A stretch of 64,000 bases of DNA from NCBI GenBank assembly GCA_025060615.1, contig JANXBS010000004.1, positions 108,634 to 172,633 of the forward strand. Reading direction: 5' to 3'. Below the pieces are notes generated by a model, which was not told the DNA's origin, did not search any database, and saw nothing but the letters and a program-made list of their open reading frames with translations. A program made the translations under genes and the position numbers. This DNA comes from Anaerolineae bacterium. GTDB taxonomy: Bacteria; Chloroflexota; Anaerolineae; DUEN01. Each line of letters opens with the position of its first letter. Positions within the stretch are counted from its first letter, which is position 1. Positions 17,438 through 26,226 of this stretch are shown here, piece after piece.

Positions 17438-19846
17438 CTAATTGCGTGCCGAGGGTTGCAACGTAAGCTCACCCAGCAGCGCGGCTTCCTCACCTACTTC
17501 CGCCCATAGATGATAGCGGCCGGCTATTGCCCCTGTTGGCAAACGCACGCGCAGGCGGCGACAGATCGCTTCGCCAGAGCGCCAGCGCGTTAACTCTGAA
17601 GGAGCCACCGGGCCGCGCCACAGCACGATCGTTTGCGGGTTCCCTTCACCTCGCAAGCCCAAGGTAAGCGGCTGATCGGACACAGACACATCGCCGATCC
17701 AGTATAGATCCAAGATCAGTAGCGCGCCGGCCTCCCATGCGTCGATATGCATTTCATAGCCCCAGAGCCGGAGTCCCTGGCCCATCGGTTGATCAAGTAC
17801 CTGCCGCGGCGATAAGACATCAGGCGGGTGGGAGAGGACAGGCAAGATCGCTTGGCCGACCAGCGCTGTATCGCCAGGCGCGTCTGCGCGCGGGATGCGC
17901 GCAGCATCGGCCGCCAGGTCATACCAGCCTGTGATCACGCTGACCTCCTCCCCGCCAGCGCACGGGGTGAGGTCGAGCCGATACCGCTCGATGACTCGAT
18001 CGCCGAGTGTCCAATTTGAGGTGATATATCCCCCATTGCCAGGCAGTCTGTCCGCCTGTCCCACCCGCTGGCCCTCGCGGTCCAAAAGATGGACGAACGC
18101 GGTCAGGCTACGCGGCATCCGCTGCTCGGCCTGCCAGTAGAGCACGATCTGGCCGTCAGCCAGCTCATCTCTCATGCCCACTAGGGTGGGCGCCCCGGTG
18201 AAGCGTGCGATGAGTTGCTTCGTCGGCAGCAAAGTAGCTGGCCAATACCGCAGCGCCTCGGCCTCCACGGTCACCACCGTCAATAGCAGCCGCCCGTACC
18301 GATCCGGTACATGTGTCAGCGTCGCAGCGCCAGCCCACACGGCCGCCAACCGCTCTGCGTACTCCGTCTGTTCCGCCGGGAAAGCATAGGCCGCACCGCG
18401 GCCTAGCGGCGGCAGCACCACCGTATCCACCATATTATCGAGCCCCAGCGATTTGACCTTGCTGCGACGGGTCAAATAGCGGAGAGTGCCATGCTCAGCC
18501 CAGAGCTGCGATAGGTAGAGCTGATGATCCTCCGTGAGCGGCTGCAGATATGCCCAGGCGTCGAGCTTGTCCACGTCATAGGCGTAGTAGACCTCTGGGC
18601 GCTGCGGAAAACGCACGAAATAATCATAAACCGAGAGGCCGCCGCTGAAGACCAGGATCAGCGCAACCAAGCCGCCGCCCAACCAGTGAGGACGCCAAAG
18701 GAGCTCCATCAGCCGGACCAACCCCAGGCCAACGGCCACGAACAGAGCAGGCAGGGCCGGCAACGTGCGCGAGAAATTGGGAGCTGCATCGCTGAAGACC
18801 GAGGGAAGGAGCATAACCAGGCTCCACCCCAAGAGCAAAGCTAGTGCGTCTCGGTCGGGATCTTCGCGCTGCCGCAAGCGCAGCAGCCATACAGCCAAGC
18901 CCAACCAGAACGGGATCGAAAGCAGGGGATCAAACACAGGGCGGCCGGCCAGGTTGTGGATCCACTCGCGGTCGCCCTGAATGCTGAACATACCTAACAC
19001 GCGCCACATGTTCACCCATAACGCGCGCACTGGCGAGCCATCGCTCACGGGATCAGCAAAGATAGAGACTGCACTGATGTGGCGGAGGAAGAGCGCTGGC
19101 TGGTGGTAGAAGTAGATGCCGAGCGGCAGAAAGATCAGGAACGCGACAAGGCCAGCCACGAGCAATCCCGTCATAGGGCCGAGCCGGCCTCTTGGGCTTC
19201 TGCAGTACCAAGGTTTTCCATTTCCTCTCTCAGATCTCGCATGGAGGGCTGAAAATCGCAACCATAGAGCGTACCCGATGAGCACCAGAGGGATTATTCG
19301 GCCGGTGGGATGGGTCCACACACTCAGGCCCACGAACGCGCCGCTCAGGACATAAGCCCACGGCCAGCCTCGTTGGGCGGCCAGCCAAAAGAAGCCACAG
19401 ACACCGCTGAAGAGCAACGGCATCAGGATCACTCGGATGCCATAATGGCTGAAATGAAGATGCCAGAGGCTGATCGCTAGGGCCAGACTAGTAAAAGCGG
19501 CCACGCGTCGGCTCTCTTGGCGCAGAAGGGCGCGCAACAGCAAATAAGTGACTGGTATCGTGGCAATGCCGGCCAGCGCCGAGGTCAGCCGCAAGGTGTA
19601 AACGCTCAGCCCCAGCAACGAGGCCAGGCCGGCCTGTAGATAGGTGTAAAACGCCTCGCGCCCGTTGTTATCCGGTAAGAACAAGGGCCGTTCGCCTTGG
19701 AGGACCCTGGCGGCGTCGAGCGCGTTGAAGGCCTCGTCGAACTGGAAGCCAGGTGGGACCGTTCCTAGCCGGTAGAGGCGTAAGATTGCGGCGAGAAGAG
19801 TGAGCGCAAGCAGGATTACCCAATCGCGGCGGTCCCAACGGTTCAT
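17438..19846 (-). CDS. Multi-pass membrane glycosyltransferase with C-terminal beta-sandwich modules (second)
   Basis: An 802-residue GT-C type membrane protein related to its downstream neighbour. The first loop carries VPPGFQFDEAFNALDAARV and NNGREAFYTYLQAGLASLLG, the usual acidic/aromatic active-site loop of ArnT-like transferases, followed by 10-12 membrane segments to about residue 400. The C-terminal part repeats the beta-sandwich pattern (LTAFVHLLDREGQRVGQADR, ITSNWTLGDRVIERYRL). Start ATG 19846 overlaps the TGA stop of the O-antigen ligase gene (ATGA) and has GAGAGGGA upstream, so translation is coupled. The longer frame to 19906 is not used on this reading. The donor and acceptor sugars are unknown. 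Confidence 0.8.
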   Translation of the reverse strand: MNRWDRRDWVILLALTLLAAILRLYRLGTVPPGFQFDEAFNALDAARVLQGERPLFLPDNNGREAFYTYLQAGLASLLGLSVYTLRLTSALAGIATIPVTYLLLRALLRQESRRVAAFTSLALAISLWHLHFSHYGIRVILMPLLFSGVCGFFWLAAQRGWPWAYVLSGAFVGLSVWTHPTGRIIPLVLIGYALWLRFSALHARSERGNGKPWYCRSPRGRLGPMTGLLVAGLVAFLIFLPLGIYFYHQPALFLRHISAVSIFADPVSDGSPVRALWVNMWRVLGMFSIQGDREWIHNLAGRPVFDPLLSIPFWLGLAVWLLRLRQREDPDRDALALLLGWSLVMLLPSVFSDAAPNFSRTLPALPALFVAVGLGLVRLMELLWRPHWLGGGLVALILVFSGGLSVYDYFVRFPQRPEVYYAYDVDKLDAWAYLQPLTEDHQLYLSQLWAEHGTLRYLTRRSKVKSLGLDNMVDTVVLPPLGRGAAYAFPAEQTEYAERLAAVWAGAATLTHVPDRYGRLLLTVVTVEAEALRYWPATLLPTKQLIARFTGAPTLVGMRDELADGQIVLYWQAEQRMPRSLTAFVHLLDREGQRVGQADRLPGNGGYITSNWTLGDRVIERYRLDLTPCAGGEEVSVITGWYDLAADAARIPRADAPGDTALVGQAILPVLSHPPDVLSPRQVLDQPMGQGLRLWGYEMHIDAWEAGALLILDLYWIGDVSVSDQPLTLGLRGEGNPQTIVLWRGPVAPSELTRWRSGEAICRRLRVRLPTGAIAGRYHLWAEVGEEAALLGELTLQPSARN

Positions 19847-21183
19847 AGAGAGTCCCTCTCCAGATGGACTCGCCCCAACGCCGCCACCAACCCCAGGGCA
19901 TACCAAAAGGCCACAGCAGGCTTAGAGCCTAGGGCCAGCGCGTCGGTGAGACCATAAACGTGCAGGGCCACTAGGCCTGCCGCTAGGCCCAGAGCGAGAG
20001 CTCTCACCCATCTCCCGCCATCAGCGGCAGAGGTTGAAGCAAGGGCTACTTGCCAACAGATGGTTAGCGCTACTATCAGAATCGCTAGATACGCAATCAG
20101 CCCCGGAATACCCAGATCCAACGCTGTTTGCAGGAAAATGTTGTGGGCATGGCCGATATCTGTATCCGGCGGAACGGTGAACAACGGATAGAGAACGGGT
20201 ACAACTCGCCGGAAGGCGCCCAGCCCACAGCCGGTGAAGGGGAAATCCTGAATTGCGTAGAGCGCTCGGCTCCATATCTCCACTCGCCCCACCAGAGTGA
20301 TATCCCCCACCATTTCTACCATCGGATTGGTGGCATCCGTCCCAAGAAGGCTATTCCTCAACGTCTGAGGGCCTAGATAGAGGACAGCCCCGATCATCTC
20401 CAAGGCCACCAAGACAGGCAGTGCGCCCCCCAGCCAGCGAATCCATCGGCGCCGAGCGGTGAGGCTGGTCAACGAGATCAAGGTCAGGACCCCCGCCGCC
20501 CCGCCAATCCAGCCGCTGCGGGATTGGGTGAGGAGAAGGGTCCCAGCCACCAGGGCTAGGAAGAGCAAACTTCCGATCAGGCCGAACAGAGGCCCCAGGA
20601 CGGCGCGGCGGGAGAAGCGCCACCCAAAGATCAACGCCAGGGCCAGCGGGAAGTATAACGCGAGCACGCCGGCCAGATGATTGGGATTCACCCCAGGCGT
20701 CCCTTGGTCCTCAGGGATGGTGGTGATCAGACGAGGAATGCGCTGGCTCAATTCCCACAAAACTGGCACCTTAGCAGACCACTGAACACCCAGAACTCCG
20801 ATCCCAATCAGAGCGACGCCGAGCAGGCAAAAGACCATCACTGCCAGCATCAACCCATGCCGACTGCTGGCTGTCATCGCCACCACACGGAAAGTGATCA
20901 ACCCCAACACTACCCGCACCATATCCGGAAGGGTTACTTCCCATGCTGGGGAGGCCCAGACCCCCACCGGGATCATCAGGGCGAAGAGCAAAAGCGCGCC
21001 GTTGAAAGGGGTAGGAGGCCAAGACTCCCGTCGCACTACCCAGCGTAGAAGCCACCACACTACTAACACCGCCAGCGCAATCGCCGTCCAGCGCAGACGA
21101 ATGGTGGGGAAAAGCAAAAGCGGCGCCACTGCGCCCACTACCAACCACTCCAAGCCCAATAGCCAGGACAGTATGCCTCTCAT
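19843..21183 (-). CDS. O-antigen ligase / polymerase family membrane protein
   Basis: A 446-residue protein with about 12 hydrophobic segments. Family marks are a large outer loop with Arg residues (TQSRSGWIGG, NSLLGTDATNPMVE) and the signature GHAHNIFLQTALDLGIPGL near the C-terminus, as in WaaL/Wzy proteins that join or polymerise undecaprenyl-linked glycans outside the membrane. In this lineage, which lacks typical lipopolysaccharide, a role in surface polysaccharide or protein glycan attachment is more likely than true O-antigen ligation. It is coupled by a 4-base overlap to the second glycosyltransferase. Confidence 0.85.
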   Translation of the reverse strand: MRGILSWLLGLEWLVVGAVAPLLLFPTIRLRWTAIALAVLVVWWLLRWVVRRESWPPTPFNGALLLFALMIPVGVWASPAWEVTLPDMVRVVLGLITFRVVAMTASSRHGLMLAVMVFCLLGVALIGIGVLGVQWSAKVPVLWELSQRIPRLITTIPEDQGTPGVNPNHLAGVLALYFPLALALIFGWRFSRRAVLGPLFGLIGSLLFLALVAGTLLLTQSRSGWIGGAAGVLTLISLTSLTARRRWIRWLGGALPVLVALEMIGAVLYLGPQTLRNSLLGTDATNPMVEMVGDITLVGRVEIWSRALYAIQDFPFTGCGLGAFRRVVPVLYPLFTVPPDTDIGHAHNIFLQTALDLGIPGLIAYLAILIVALTICWQVALASTSAADGGRWVRALALGLAAGLVALHVYGLTDALALGSKPAVAFWYALGLVAALGRVHLERDSL

Positions 21184-21323
21184 CGCCCTCCGCAGAATGC
21201 CTTCTCAACCTCGCTTAGCCGGTTTCCGGCCCACTCGGCCGATTTTCGCAATACCCCTCTCAATCTATGGGCTTCGTTTCAACACCGGCTAGCTTGCCTG
21301 GTCAAGTTCGATGGGCAAAGGGC

Positions 21324-22481
21324 TCACCCCGATGGCCCCACTGCCGGCGGCACCGGACGATCCACTGGTACTGGCATGCCGGCCGGCCGAGCTACCACGA
21401 TCACCCGATGTGTATTGCTGGTGTACGGCCAGCACGTCACCAAAGTCAAGCGCTCATCGGGGAAGGGGCCGATCCAACGGGCGTTCTCCTGTCGCACTTC
21501 GGGCGGCTCTCCTTTCTCCTTGACGATCACCTTAAGCTCAACCACATAGCGAAATGCCTGTCCATCCGCATACAACACCACCTCATCGCCAGGCCTCAAC
21601 CGCTCCACCCCACGAAAGACCTGCCCCTGAATGTTGTGATGCCCAGACAGCACAATGTTGCCAGGCTGACCCGGCAACGCCGAGCCTTCATGCCATCCAG
21701 CTGCATCGTCTGCTACCTCCCATATCTCGGTCACCCCTTCAGCTTCCTTTATCAGCCTCCGCCGGACGGGAACTACCGGCGCGTCCAGCCCAATGCTGGC
21801 GGCGACGATCCGATCCGGTGGATGCTCCGCTCCCCGAGGCAAGCGCAACCCGCGCGATGGCTCCACATCCCTTGCGTCCACCGAACGCGCTACTTGAGGC
21901 CGTAGCGACGGGGTGGGAACAGATCCCAGCGCCATAAAGCTGATCTCTGCCGTCGCCTCCACGGTCACCATGGGCTCGAGGGTGGACACGACACGATGGG
22001 CCACAGAATAGGTCAAAGGCGATGAGGCGGCCGTCGCCATGGGGGCTGGCGAGATAGCAAGTGTCCAAGCGGCGGTGCTCGCTTCCGACACATCCGCTGC
22101 CGAGGCCGTCGTCCGAACAGGAGATACAGTAGCTGCGGACAGGACGCCCCGAAAGCGCTCTTGGCCGTGCCAGGCCAGTAAACTCATCACAAGCAGCGGC
22201 ATCGTGATCACCAGAAGGGCCAAAGCGCGCAGCCCGCGCAGCGGAGCCGGAGGGACGGTCGCCGCGGCCGCAGCTTGGGCTGCGAAGGCCGGGCAGAGAG
22301 TATACCGCCCGCCCAGACAATACCGTACTTGAACGTCTCGTCGCAGCGGGGCGTCCACATCGGCCAATGCGCAGCGATGACTCACATCCGGCTGCAGGAC
22401 AGGATGGCCCGACGATCCTACTCGGGTCAGGAAGGGGCAGACCCGGGGATGAGGTGTGACTATCTCGGCGAATTGGCTCAT
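21324..22481 (-). CDS. Sortase with N-terminal four-cysteine cytoplasmic motif
   Basis: A 385-residue protein in three parts. Residues 10-66 carry four cysteines in a fixed pattern (HPRVCPFL, SHRCALAD, VRYCLGGRYTLCP; Cys15, 37, 55 and 63). One membrane segment follows at about 82-103 and then a low-complexity Ala/Thr/Ser spacer. Residues about 220-375 are a sortase fold with the catalytic His (VLSGHHNIQG), Cys (LTLVTCWPYTSNTHRVIVVA) and downstream Arg. It should sit in the membrane with the transpeptidase outside and the Cys motif inside. Class E/D-type is likely. No substrate with a clear LPxTG signal is visible nearby. The ribosome binding site is weak. Confidence 0.82.
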   Translation of the reverse strand: MSQFAEIVTPHPRVCPFLTRVGSSGHPVLQPDVSHRCALADVDAPLRRDVQVRYCLGGRYTLCPAFAAQAAAAATVPPAPLRGLRALALLVITMPLLVMSLLAWHGQERFRGVLSAATVSPVRTTASAADVSEASTAAWTLAISPAPMATAASSPLTYSVAHRVVSTLEPMVTVEATAEISFMALGSVPTPSLRPQVARSVDARDVEPSRGLRLPRGAEHPPDRIVAASIGLDAPVVPVRRRLIKEAEGVTEIWEVADDAAGWHEGSALPGQPGNIVLSGHHNIQGQVFRGVERLRPGDEVVLYADGQAFRYVVELKVIVKEKGEPPEVRQENARWIGPFPDERLTLVTCWPYTSNTHRVIVVARPAGMPVPVDRPVPPAVGPSG

Positions 22482-22534
22482 AAGGTTAGTCTCTTTTGCC
22501 TCGCTGAAACAGGATTACGCGCCCTGGGAGCTTT

Positions 22535-23272
22535 TCAAAGGGTCACGGCCGATTGGCTCTCCGGCTGAGACGCGTACACACCGCGATACTCCGGGGGGAG
22601 CAACTCAGCCAGGCGGCGCATGATCTGCTCAGTGTAGCGATCCAATTCCTCTCCTCTGGCGTGGTTCGGCGTCCCAGGCAGCACGAACGGCTCGCCCACC
22701 ACCACTCGGATAAGAGGCCGGCGCAACTGGAACAAGGTGCGGAATGCCTTCTCTTGACCGCTGATGCCGATGGGCAGGATCGTTGCACCTGTGCGCGAGG
22801 CGAGATAGGCTGCGCCGCCGCGGCCACGTTGCATCACCCCCGTTCGGCTGCGCGTCCCCTCTGGCGCAATGCCCAAAACTCCTCCCGCCTTGAGCACAGC
22901 CATCGCCTGGCTTAACGCCCGGCGATCCACTTCGCCGCGGTTGACAAAGATGGCGTTACCGATGGCGCGGAAGAGCGGGCCGAAGATCGGATGAACACCC
23001 CATTTCTCGGCGGCGAACACGGTGGCCCGAAGCGGCAGGATGGCGAAGACGATGGGTGGGTCCAGCCAGTGTAAGTGATTAGTGACGACCAACAGCGGAC
23101 CACCTGGCTGGTTCAAACGCTCAGCACCGCTGATCTCGATCCGAAAGAGCAGATATAGCAGAAAGCGGATCACCGCTCGAGCGGCGCGATATAGCCACGG
23201 CATCTCTAGCGCTCGTCGCACCACCGCTTCGGTCGTATCGGGCGAATTCCGGAGTCGCATGTTCGAGTTCAC
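22535..23272 (-). CDS. plsC: 1-acyl-sn-glycerol-3-phosphate acyltransferase (PlsC family)
   Basis: A 245-residue membrane-bound acyltransferase that forms phosphatidic acid from lysophosphatidic acid. Visible motifs are the catalytic NHLHWLDPP (NHx4D type), IFVNRGEVDRRAL and APEGTRSRTG, followed by LPIGISGQEKAF. The best start is GTG 23272, 8 bases after GGAG and immediately behind the LysM gene stop; ATG 23260 is an alternative. It belongs to the minus-strand run LysM-PlsC-sortase. Confidence 0.87.
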   Translation of the reverse strand: MNSNMRLRNSPDTTEAVVRRALEMPWLYRAARAVIRFLLYLLFRIEISGAERLNQPGGPLLVVTNHLHWLDPPIVFAILPLRATVFAAEKWGVHPIFGPLFRAIGNAIFVNRGEVDRRALSQAMAVLKAGGVLGIAPEGTRSRTGVMQRGRGGAAYLASRTGATILPIGISGQEKAFRTLFQLRRPLIRVVVGEPFVLPGTPNHARGEELDRYTEQIMRRLAELLPPEYRGVYASQPESQSAVTL

Positions 23273-23275
23273 CCT

Positions 23276-24274
23276 CTACTCTCCACTGGGTGTCGGCGTC
23301 GGCAGCCGGCGCCCCTGAGCCAGCACGGTATAGGTCACTACTGGCCCGCCGATCGGCGCAACCTCGACTTCAAAGGTGGTTTCCCCGCCGCGAGGGATCA
23401 CGTTATGCTCGGGGGCCTCGCGGCGCACGCCGATCACCCGCCCCAGCACATCGTACACGGTCACAATGACGTTAACGCCCACCGCTTCCTCAGGGCCGAC
23501 ATTGGCGATACGGCCCATTACACGGTAAGCAGCGTAGCGCTCCCCGACACCGTAAGCCTCGCGCACCTCTAGATCGCGATAGTAGCTGCCAACATAAGCA
23601 GGCACGCCGCTGAGGGCGCTGACGTGGTAGCTGGCAAATGGAGACAGCACCTGGTCAAACTGAACCATGAACGGGGCTCGCTCACCTGGCTCGACCAGAT
23701 CAGCCTGCACGAACGCAGACGCCCGCCCGATCTCTCGCTCTTGATCGTCCAGCAAGGTGACCTCTATCTGGACCTGCTCCAATGGGATGTCGCTGGTGTT
23801 CAATACCTCGCCCAGGCACCACAACTCGCCGGTTGGCGCCTGGTAAAAAGTGAGATTCTGGATCCGGAAAGGCATCGGCGTAGGCGTTGGCGTAGGGGTA
23901 GCCTCCTCGGAGAGGGCCTCCTCGTCCTGGGGGATGATCAACGCCTGCCCAATCTGAAGCCGGCGTGGATCGAGGATGTCATTCGCCTCTTGCAGCGCTT
24001 CCACGCTCACGCCGAACTGGGCGGCGATGCGTAATAAGCTGTCGCCGCGCTGAACGATATAGACCACCGGCGTCGGCGTGATAGTGGGAGTGGCAGTCGG
24101 CTCAGGCGTATAGGGGGCAGGGGTAGCTGTGGGCCGCGGCGTGGCTTGCAACGCTACCACTACGGGGGGCGTCGGGGTGGGCGTAGGTCGAGTGATGACC
24201 TGCCCACAGGCGGCCATTAGCCCACTGATTGCGATCACAAATAGAAGTCGAGGCGGGCTGACCATCGGTTTCAT
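23276..24274 (-). CDS. LysM-domain lipoprotein
   Basis: A 332-residue lipoprotein with signal peptide and lipobox GLMAAC. A Pro/Thr-rich spacer (TPTPTPP) leads to one LysM peptidoglycan-binding domain (VYIVQRGDSLLRIAAQFGVSVEALQEAN, residues about 71-115). A second spacer leads to two FxLYD/CARDB-like beta domains with the pattern GEVLNTSDIPLEQVQIEVTLLD and GRIANVGPEEAVGVNVIVTVYD. It probably anchors to the cell wall. The ATG at 24274 lies only 8 bases after a TATAAT box, so the mRNA may be leaderless; ATG 24265 is an alternative start. Confidence 0.85.
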   Translation of the reverse strand: MKPMVSPPRLLFVIAISGLMAACGQVITRPTPTPTPPVVVALQATPRPTATPAPYTPEPTATPTITPTPVVYIVQRGDSLLRIAAQFGVSVEALQEANDILDPRRLQIGQALIIPQDEEALSEEATPTPTPTPMPFRIQNLTFYQAPTGELWCLGEVLNTSDIPLEQVQIEVTLLDDQEREIGRASAFVQADLVEPGERAPFMVQFDQVLSPFASYHVSALSGVPAYVGSYYRDLEVREAYGVGERYAAYRVMGRIANVGPEEAVGVNVIVTVYDVLGRVIGVRREAPEHNVIPRGGETTFEVEVAPIGGPVVTYTVLAQGRRLPTPTPSGE

Positions 24275-24281
24275 CGGCGAA

Positions 24282-24290
24282 ATTATAACA
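24282..24290 (-). promoter_or_regulatory. Extended -10 promoter of the LysM operon
   Basis: On the minus strand the sequence reads TGTTATAAT. The expected start of transcription (about 24275) coincides with the ATG at 24274. It is back to back with the serS T-box promoter. Confidence 0.65.
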
Positions 24291-24315
24291 CATTAGATGC
24301 CCACTTGAGCCAACT

Positions 24316-24344
24316 TTGACAAGGCCAAAGCTGCATGCTATAGT
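24316..24344 (+). promoter_or_regulatory. Promoter of the serS T-box transcript
   Basis: TTGACA at 24316-24321 and TATAGT at 24339-24344, spaced by 17 bp. The transcript should begin near 24351. Confidence 0.75.
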
Positions 24345-24350
24345 TAATTA

Positions 24351-24633
24351 AGAGTTCGCCTTGCAAACGAATAGACGAACGACGGTGACGGAGACGAGTA
24401 GGTCGCTGCAGTGCCCTCAGAGAGCTGCCGGATGGTGTGAGGCGGTGACACGGGCGACCGAATCCACTCCCGAGTTGTTCGCCGGAACAGCCTTCAGGCT
24501 CAGTATGGCGGACCGGCTTATCCCCGTTAACGGATGAGGTCGTCAGACCTACAAAGGCCTCGTAGCGTGAGCACGAGGTGAATCCAGGTGGCACCACGAG
24601 CGCCCCTCGTCCTGGTCGGTCGAGGGGCGTTTT
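24351..24633 (+). promoter_or_regulatory. T-box riboswitch for tRNA-Ser (specifier TCC)
   Basis: A leader of about 280 nt before serS. Stem I contains the AGTA bulge (24397-24400), an AGAGAG stretch near 24419-24424 and, opposite the bulge, GAA followed by the specifier TCC (24463-24465), a serine codon read by tRNA-Ser(GGA). The T-box core is CCAGGTGGCACCACG (24585-24599). Its TGGC can pair with GCCA, which fits the G73 discriminator of tRNA-Ser. A terminator hairpin follows at 24601-24633. Uncharged tRNA-Ser should stabilise the antiterminator and permit serS transcription. Confidence 0.92.
24601..24633 (+). terminator. T-box intrinsic terminator
   Basis: CGCCCCTC (24601-24608) pairs with GAGGGGCG (24622-24629), followed by TTTT. 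It competes with the antiterminator that contains the T-box core just upstream. Confidence 0.88.
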
Positions 24634-24676
24634 CATTATGTATGTAGGAGATCTTCGGTTCGGAGGGGAAACCGCA

Positions 24677-25957
24677 ATGCTAGATATCCGTTTAATTCGC
24701 GAACAGACGGCTATGGTCAAGGAGGCGATGCGTAAGCTAGGGGCGGAGGACGCGCCGATTGACCGTGTGCTGGAATTGGACGAGGAGCGACGGGCCATTT
24801 TGGCTGAGGTTGAATCGCTGCGCGCCCGTCGCAACGCCGGCAGCAAAGAGATCGGCCAGCTCATGCGCGAGGGAAGGCACGCCGAGGCGGAAGCGCTCAA
24901 AGCGGAGATGAGCGCGATCGGCCAGCGCATCCCTGAGCTGGAGGAACGCCTGCGGCAGGTAGAGGCGGAGCTGCAAGATGCCATGCTGCGCATCCCCAAC
25001 CTGCCTCATCCCAAAGTGCCAGTGGGGCGAGATGAGCGCGATAACGTCATCATCCGCACGGAAGGGGAGCTACGCCAATTTGATTTTGAGCCGTTGCCGC
25101 ACTGGGAACTGGGGCCGGCGCTGGATATCATTGACTTCGAGCGCGGGGTGAAGATCTCAGGGAGCCGCTTCTATGTGCTCAAGGGCTTAGGCGCGCGATT
25201 GCAGCGTGCGCTCATCACCTGGATGATTGACCTGCATGTCAATGAACACGGCTATACCGAGGTCTATCCACCGTTTGTGGTCAAGGCCGAATGCCTGGTG
25301 GGCACGGGCAATCTCCCCAAGTTCGGTGACAACCTGTATCATGACGTGGAAGAGGACTTTTGGCTGATCCCCACAGCCGAGGTGCCGGTGACCAACCTCC
25401 ATCGGGATGAGATCTTGCCGCCGGGGAGCCTACCCATCTACTACGTGGCCTACACGCCCTGCTGGCGTCGGGAGAAGATGTCGGCTGGGCGCGATGTGCG
25501 CGGCATCAAGCGCGGCCATCAGTTCGACAAGGTAGAAATGGTGAAATTTGTGGAACCAAGCACCTCGGACGAAGAGCTGGAAAAGCTGGTGGACAACGCC
25601 GAGGACGTATGCCGGAAGTTAGGGCTGCCTCACCGGGTGGTACAGATGTGCACCGGGGATCTGAGCTTCACTGCGGCCATGAAGTACGATATCGAGGTGT
25701 GGGCACCTGGATGTCAGGAATGGCTGGAGGTTAGCTCGTGCTCGAACTTCATGGACTTCCAGGCACGACGGGCAAACATTCGATATCGGCCGGCCCCCAA
25801 TGCCCGCCCCGAGTTCGTACACACCCTGAACGGCTCAGGGCTGGCATTGCCGCGGGTGATGATCGCCATTCTAGAGAATTACCAACAGAAGGACGGCTCG
25901 GTGGTAGTGCCAGAGGTATTACGCCCGTATATGGGCGGGGTAAAGGTGATCCGGTAG
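24677..25957 (+). CDS. serS: Serine--tRNA ligase (SerRS)
   Basis: A 426-residue class II aminoacyl-tRNA synthetase. The N-terminal long coiled-coil arm that grips tRNA-Ser covers residues about 30-105; the catalytic core follows with [23 protein letters not shown], motif 2 ([18 protein letters not shown]) and motif 3 ([20 protein letters not shown]). ATG 24677 is the start, 8 bases after GGAGGGG. The frame is open further upstream but runs through the T-box. Motif 2 has [10 protein letters not shown] instead of the common RSEAGSAGRD, a mild deviation. Expression is controlled by the T-box. Confidence 0.95.
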   Translation: MLDIRLIREQTAMVKEAMRKLGAEDAPIDRVLELDEERRAILAEVESLRARRNAGSKEIGQLMREGRHAEAEALKAEMSAIGQRIPELEERLRQVEAELQDAMLRIPNLPHPKVPVGRDERDNVIIRTEGELRQFDFEPLPHWELGPALDIIDFERGVKISGSRFYVLKGLGARLQRALITWMIDLHVNEHGYTEVYPPFVVKAECLVGTGNLPKFGDNLYHDVEEDFWLIPTAEVPVTNLHRDEILPPGSLPIYYVAYTPCWRREKMSAGRDVRGIKRGHQFDKVEMVKFVEPSTSDEELEKLVDNAEDVCRKLGLPHRVVQMCTGDLSFTAAMKYDIEVWAPGCQEWLEVSSCSNFMDFQARRANIRYRPAPNARPEFVHTLNGSGLALPRVMIAILENYQQKDGSVVVPEVLRPYMGGVKVIR

Positions 25958-25988
25958 CAGGAGAGCCGGCTAACGCGGGGGTTCCCGT

Positions 25989-26017
25989 TTGACAGATGCC
26001 CCCAACCGTGGTATAAA
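25989..26017 (+). promoter_or_regulatory. Promoter of the arginine operon leader
   Basis: TTGACA at 25989-25994 and TATAAA at 26012-26017 with a 17-bp spacer. The transcript should begin near 26024, about 230 nt before argC. Confidence 0.8.
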
Positions 26018-26075
26018 CGAGTTACCTTCAGGCCTCGCATGGCGCTAGGCCGTTGATCTTGCAAAGGAGTTGCCT

Positions 26076-26129
26076 GTGAAAATAGCTTTGTTCGTCGCCC
26101 GTTCGCCTAGGAGCCCTAGGAGGATGTAG
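26076..26129 (+). CDS. Arginine operon leader peptide (17 codons)
   Basis: A very short open frame that reads MKIALFVARSPRSPRRM and then TAG. It starts with GTG 26076, 6 bases after AAAGGAG (26063-26069). Four of its last nine residues are arginine, three of them AGG codons (26109-26111, 26118-26120, 26121-26123), and the Arg run ends just before an RNA hairpin. The position between a consensus promoter and an intrinsic terminator ahead of argC is that of an amino-acid attenuation leader. Function is inferred from this architecture; there is no homology evidence. Confidence 0.78.
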   Translation: MKIALFVARSPRSPRRM

Positions 26130-26226
26130 CCAGACCACCAGTCTGGATAGCGGCGCGTGGGCCAGGTTCTCTCGGGCGATCATAGGCGATCTTGAAAGCG
26201 AAGCTCTCCAGACGGAGAGCTTTTTT
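26130..26226 (+). promoter_or_regulatory. Transcription attenuator of the arginine operon
   Basis: Three mutually exclusive pairings are visible. Segment 1 CCAGAC (26130-26135) pairs with segment 2 GTCTGG (26141-26146). Segment 2, extended to 26151 (GTCTGGATAGC), pairs with segment 3 GCTCTCCAGAC (26203-26213) at 10 of 11 positions. Segment 3 also forms the terminator with segment 4 (26214-26221). A ribosome stalled at the Arg codons would cover segment 1, release segment 2 and prevent the terminator. Confidence 0.75.
26202..26226 (+). terminator. Attenuator terminator before argC
   Basis: AGCTCTCC (26202-26209), loop AGAC, GGAGAGCT (26214-26221) and a T-run to 26226. It lies 30 bases before the argC start and no other gene needs it, so it is a regulated terminator. 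Confidence 0.9.

Noticed and set aside
19190-19270. Possible inserted repeat inside the second glycosyltransferase
   Set aside because: The encoded loop (residues about 190-215) is low in complexity, but no convincing inverted repeat was found.
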